Shown here: piece after piece, positions 62,284-64,000 of the stretch
Position numbering within the stretch: the first letter of the stretch is position 1
Layout of the letters: every line of letters begins with the position of its first letter
NCBI RefSeq assembly: GCF_026625745.1
Contig: NZ_CP113061.1
Span: 2,753,501-2,817,500, forward strand
DNA from: Asticcacaulis sp. SL142
Lineage (GTDB): Bacteria > Pseudomonadota > Alphaproteobacteria > Caulobacterales > Caulobacteraceae
Direction of reading: 5' to 3'
DNA: 64,000 bases
The notes under the pieces: model-generated
Databases searched by the model: none
The model's input: the letters and a program-made list of their open reading frames with translations, nothing else
Told to the model about the DNA's origin: nothing
Translations under genes and position numbers: made by a program

Positions 62284-62451
62284 CTATCGATACCTTAGTG
62301 CGAGGGGCCTAGCTGTTTTAAGTGTGAACGATCCTAGTGATCGCCTCACTTCTGACAAGCCAAGCCGCTCACGAAGAGAATTAGGAACGCGGACGCGGAT
62401 GTAGTACATACCGTTTCGTCTTGATAGGTGGGAAGAATTGCTACCGGTCAT
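62284..62451 (-). CDS. DUF6538-like integrase N-terminal fragment
   Basis: A 55-residue frame (SSHLSRRNGMYYIRVRVPNS then RERLGLSEVRRSLGSF) that closely resembles the N-terminal arm-binding domain of phage-type tyrosine recombinases (DUF6538). It ends at a TAG where full integrases continue for some 350 residues, so it is a remnant or a stand-alone DNA-binding protein. It sits 170 bases from the 3' end of tRNA-Ser, the usual place for an integrase. Confidence 0.6.
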   Translation of the reverse strand: MTGSNSSHLSRRNGMYYIRVRVPNSLRERLGLSEVRRSLGSFTLKTARPLALRYR

Positions 62452-62511
62452 CCGGCCAAACCCGACTCAGGCGTTGAAAACGCCGACCTGATATTCCGAC
62501 TTGCTCCGAGG

Positions 62512-62546
62512 TGTGGAGCAGCGTTGTGGAGCACCATTGTGGACCA
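62512..62546. repeat. Three 13-bp-spaced direct repeats
   Basis: TGTGGAGCA (62512-62520), TGTGGAGCA (62525-62533) and TGTGGACCA (62538-62546) recur at an exact 13-base period, between the integrase-like fragment and tRNA-Ser. They resemble arm-type or iteron-like protein-binding sites. Confidence 0.5.
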
Positions 62547-62621
62547 GTAGCGCTTTGAGCCGGTTCCACATGGCTTAAGGTCTTGTAAGACCTTAATGAT
62601 ATCAGGGGGTGATAAAGGGAG

Positions 62622-62711
<90 letters not shown>

Positions 62712-63063
62712 GCAGAGGTCTGAGTAGGGGCTGTAAAGCCTGTGGTCGTCAGAGCGCGTGTCTCTAATGGCTCAGGAAAATTTGTGCAAGCTTTTTTGTG
62801 CGGTATTTTTAGCTATTAACGCAATTGTATGCGCATCCATCACGAATTGAAATTTTACATACTCTGGATATATTGGAATAAGCGTGTCTTTAAGGTGTCA
62901 GGTTCGCCTAATCGCACCTGAAACGGCTGAATGTGGGGCTAAATTCAATTTGACGGCTAGTCAAACTCCCCCCGTGAAGTTATTAAATGCGCTTGTAATG
63001 ATTAAAGCTTTCAGCCGAATGCGTCGGCTGTTTGTTGGAAAAAGCCAAGAGAGGGCTCTAATT
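62712..63063. other. Upstream region of ompA-like gene
   Basis: A 352-base AT-rich promoter region without a gene. It contains TTTGAC-N5-GTCAAA (62950-62966), a symmetric site suited to a regulator, and a 7-bp stem CAGCCGA/TCGGCTG (63012-63030) in the probable 5' leader. GAGAGGG lies 8 bases before the ATG. Confidence 0.5.
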
Positions 63064-64000
63064 ATGAAGTTAAAACTGCTGGCGAGTGCTGCACTCGCCT
63101 CTTTAGCGTTGGCGTCTGGCGCCGTCGCTGAAGAAATCAAGGGATGGTACGGCGCAGTCGACCTCGGCTACAACTGGAAAGACGAGTGGGGTGCACGTTC
63201 GCAAGGTGCTGCCCCTGACGGCGGTCCCTACATCTTCGACGTTGCAACGGATGACGACTGGGCGGGTTTTGCCCGTCTCGGTTACCGTTACAGCCCGAAC
63301 TGGCGTGTTGAACTCGAAGGTGGCTACCGTCCTGGTGACGTAACCGCGGCTCGTGGTTTCCCGCGCACACTTACGGCTCAATCGCTTTGCGCATCGACGC
63401 AAACCGCAACTACCTGCGGTTCGCCGAATGGCTCGATCGATCAAACGTCGGTCATGGCCAACCTGATCTATGACTTCCTGCCGGAATCCAGCTTCCACCC
63501 GTTCGTGGGTATCGGTGCGGGTCTGACCAAGGTTGACGTTGACATTCAAGGCAAGTTCTCGAATGCCAGCCAAACCCTGTCTATCTCTGGCGATGACACC
63601 GTTGCATCTTACCAGTTCCTGACCGGTTTCGTCTGGGCTCTGTCCGAAAAGCTGGACCTGGACCTTACCTACCGTTACCACAAGCTGGATAAGGTCAGCA
63701 TCGCTTCGACTTCGACGTCGCCGCTGGCTACCTATCAGCCTGGTGACTTCTCGGGTCGTTTCGACAACCAAACGGTTTCGGTTGGTCTGCGTTGGGCCTT
63801 CGGTTCGCCGACCCCACCACCCCCACCGCCTCCTCCTCCTCCGCCCCCACCGCCTCCTCCGCCTCCTCCGGCGATGGTTGAACCAGTTGCACCACCAGCC
63901 CCGGTTTATGAAGCCCGCGAATTCATCGTGTACTTTGAATTCGACCAATCGGCTCTGACGGCAGACGCTCAGGCTGTGGTTCAGGCTGCGGCTGATTACG
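63064..64000 (+). CDS. OmpA-family outer membrane protein, 3' end beyond window
   Basis: At least 312 residues of an OmpA-type porin. A signal peptide (cleaved after SGAVA) precedes an eight-stranded beta-barrel (residues about 25-240, with GWYGAVDLGYNW and HPFVGIGAGLTKV), a linker of about 18 consecutive prolines (near residues 250-270), and the start of the peptidoglycan-binding OmpA domain, EFIVYFEFDQSALT. The protein ties the outer membrane to the cell wall. The gene runs off the right edge. Confidence 0.93.
   Translation, partial: MKLKLLASAALASLALASGAVAEEIKGWYGAVDLGYNWKDEWGARSQGAAPDGGPYIFDVATDDDWAGFARLGYRYSPNWRVELEGGYRPGDVTAARGFPRTLTAQSLCASTQTATTCGSPNGSIDQTSVMANLIYDFLPESSFHPFVGIGAGLTKVDVDIQGKFSNASQTLSISGDDTVASYQFLTGFVWALSEKLDLDLTYRYHKLDKVSIASTSTSPLATYQPGDFSGRFDNQTVSVGLRWAFGSPTPPPPPPPPPPPPPPPPPPPAMVEPVAPPAPVYEAREFIVYFEFDQSALTADAQAVVQAAADY

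Overview
The window looks like a chromosomal segment from an alphaproteobacterium of the Caulobacteraceae, most like Asticcacaulis or Caulobacter. This rests on large TonB-dependent receptors of the Caulobacterales style, the chvI-chvG-hprK-EIIA(Man)-HPr cluster, and a zf-CHCC protein beside a glyoxalase. The genus is an inference, not a database result.

Positions 1-21,300 form a pectin (polygalacturonate/rhamnogalacturonan) utilisation locus. A TonB-dependent receptor (partial, left edge) would bring oligomers across the outer membrane. A seven-gene minus-strand operon (10201 down to 2378) encodes an ABC importer (ATPase, two permeases, lipoprotein binding protein), a GH28 polygalacturonase without a signal peptide, a GH105 unsaturated uronyl hydrolase and an MhpD-like hydratase. 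An RpiB/DhuI-like isomerase, KduI and KduD process the unsaturated uronate arm. UxaC, UxaA and a mannitol-dehydrogenase-family reductase process galacturonate. Two esterases and a LacI-family regulator complete the set. A palindrome, TGACACCGGTGTCA, and its variants recur upstream of these transcription units and is the likely LacI operator.

Positions 21,300-38,680 are mostly core genes: a frameshifted ygiD-type dioxygenase, YceI, a second TonB-dependent receptor, the PTS-Ntr/ChvGI regulatory cluster, a methyl-accepting chemotaxis protein, two VOC proteins, DNA polymerase I, a zinc-finger protein and tRNA-Arg(CCG). A 487-base gap upstream of polA's terminator holds two tiny ORFs and a strong RNA hairpin.

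Positions 38,672-60,393 are interpreted as a 21.7-kb integrative mobilizable element inserted at the 3' end of tRNA-Arg, bounded by a 10-bp direct repeat (GGTGCGCCAT). It carries a large serine recombinase, a coupling protein with a membrane partner, a relaxase and MobC, but no type IV secretion channel. Its cargo is a defence and counter-defence set: a type I restriction-modification operon with an extra PD-(D/E)XK-like gene, ArdA, an AbiEi/AbiEii pair, and an extra ndk. In the integrated form the recombinase reads through the antisense strand of the tRNA. In the predicted circle the same frame continues into an ORF that overlaps mobC, so excision would build a recombinase-mobC-relaxase operon.

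Positions 60,394-62,711 hold a small unrecognised operon with a 55-residue integrase-like fragment next to tRNA-Ser(CGA). The window ends inside an OmpA-family porin gene with a polyproline linker.
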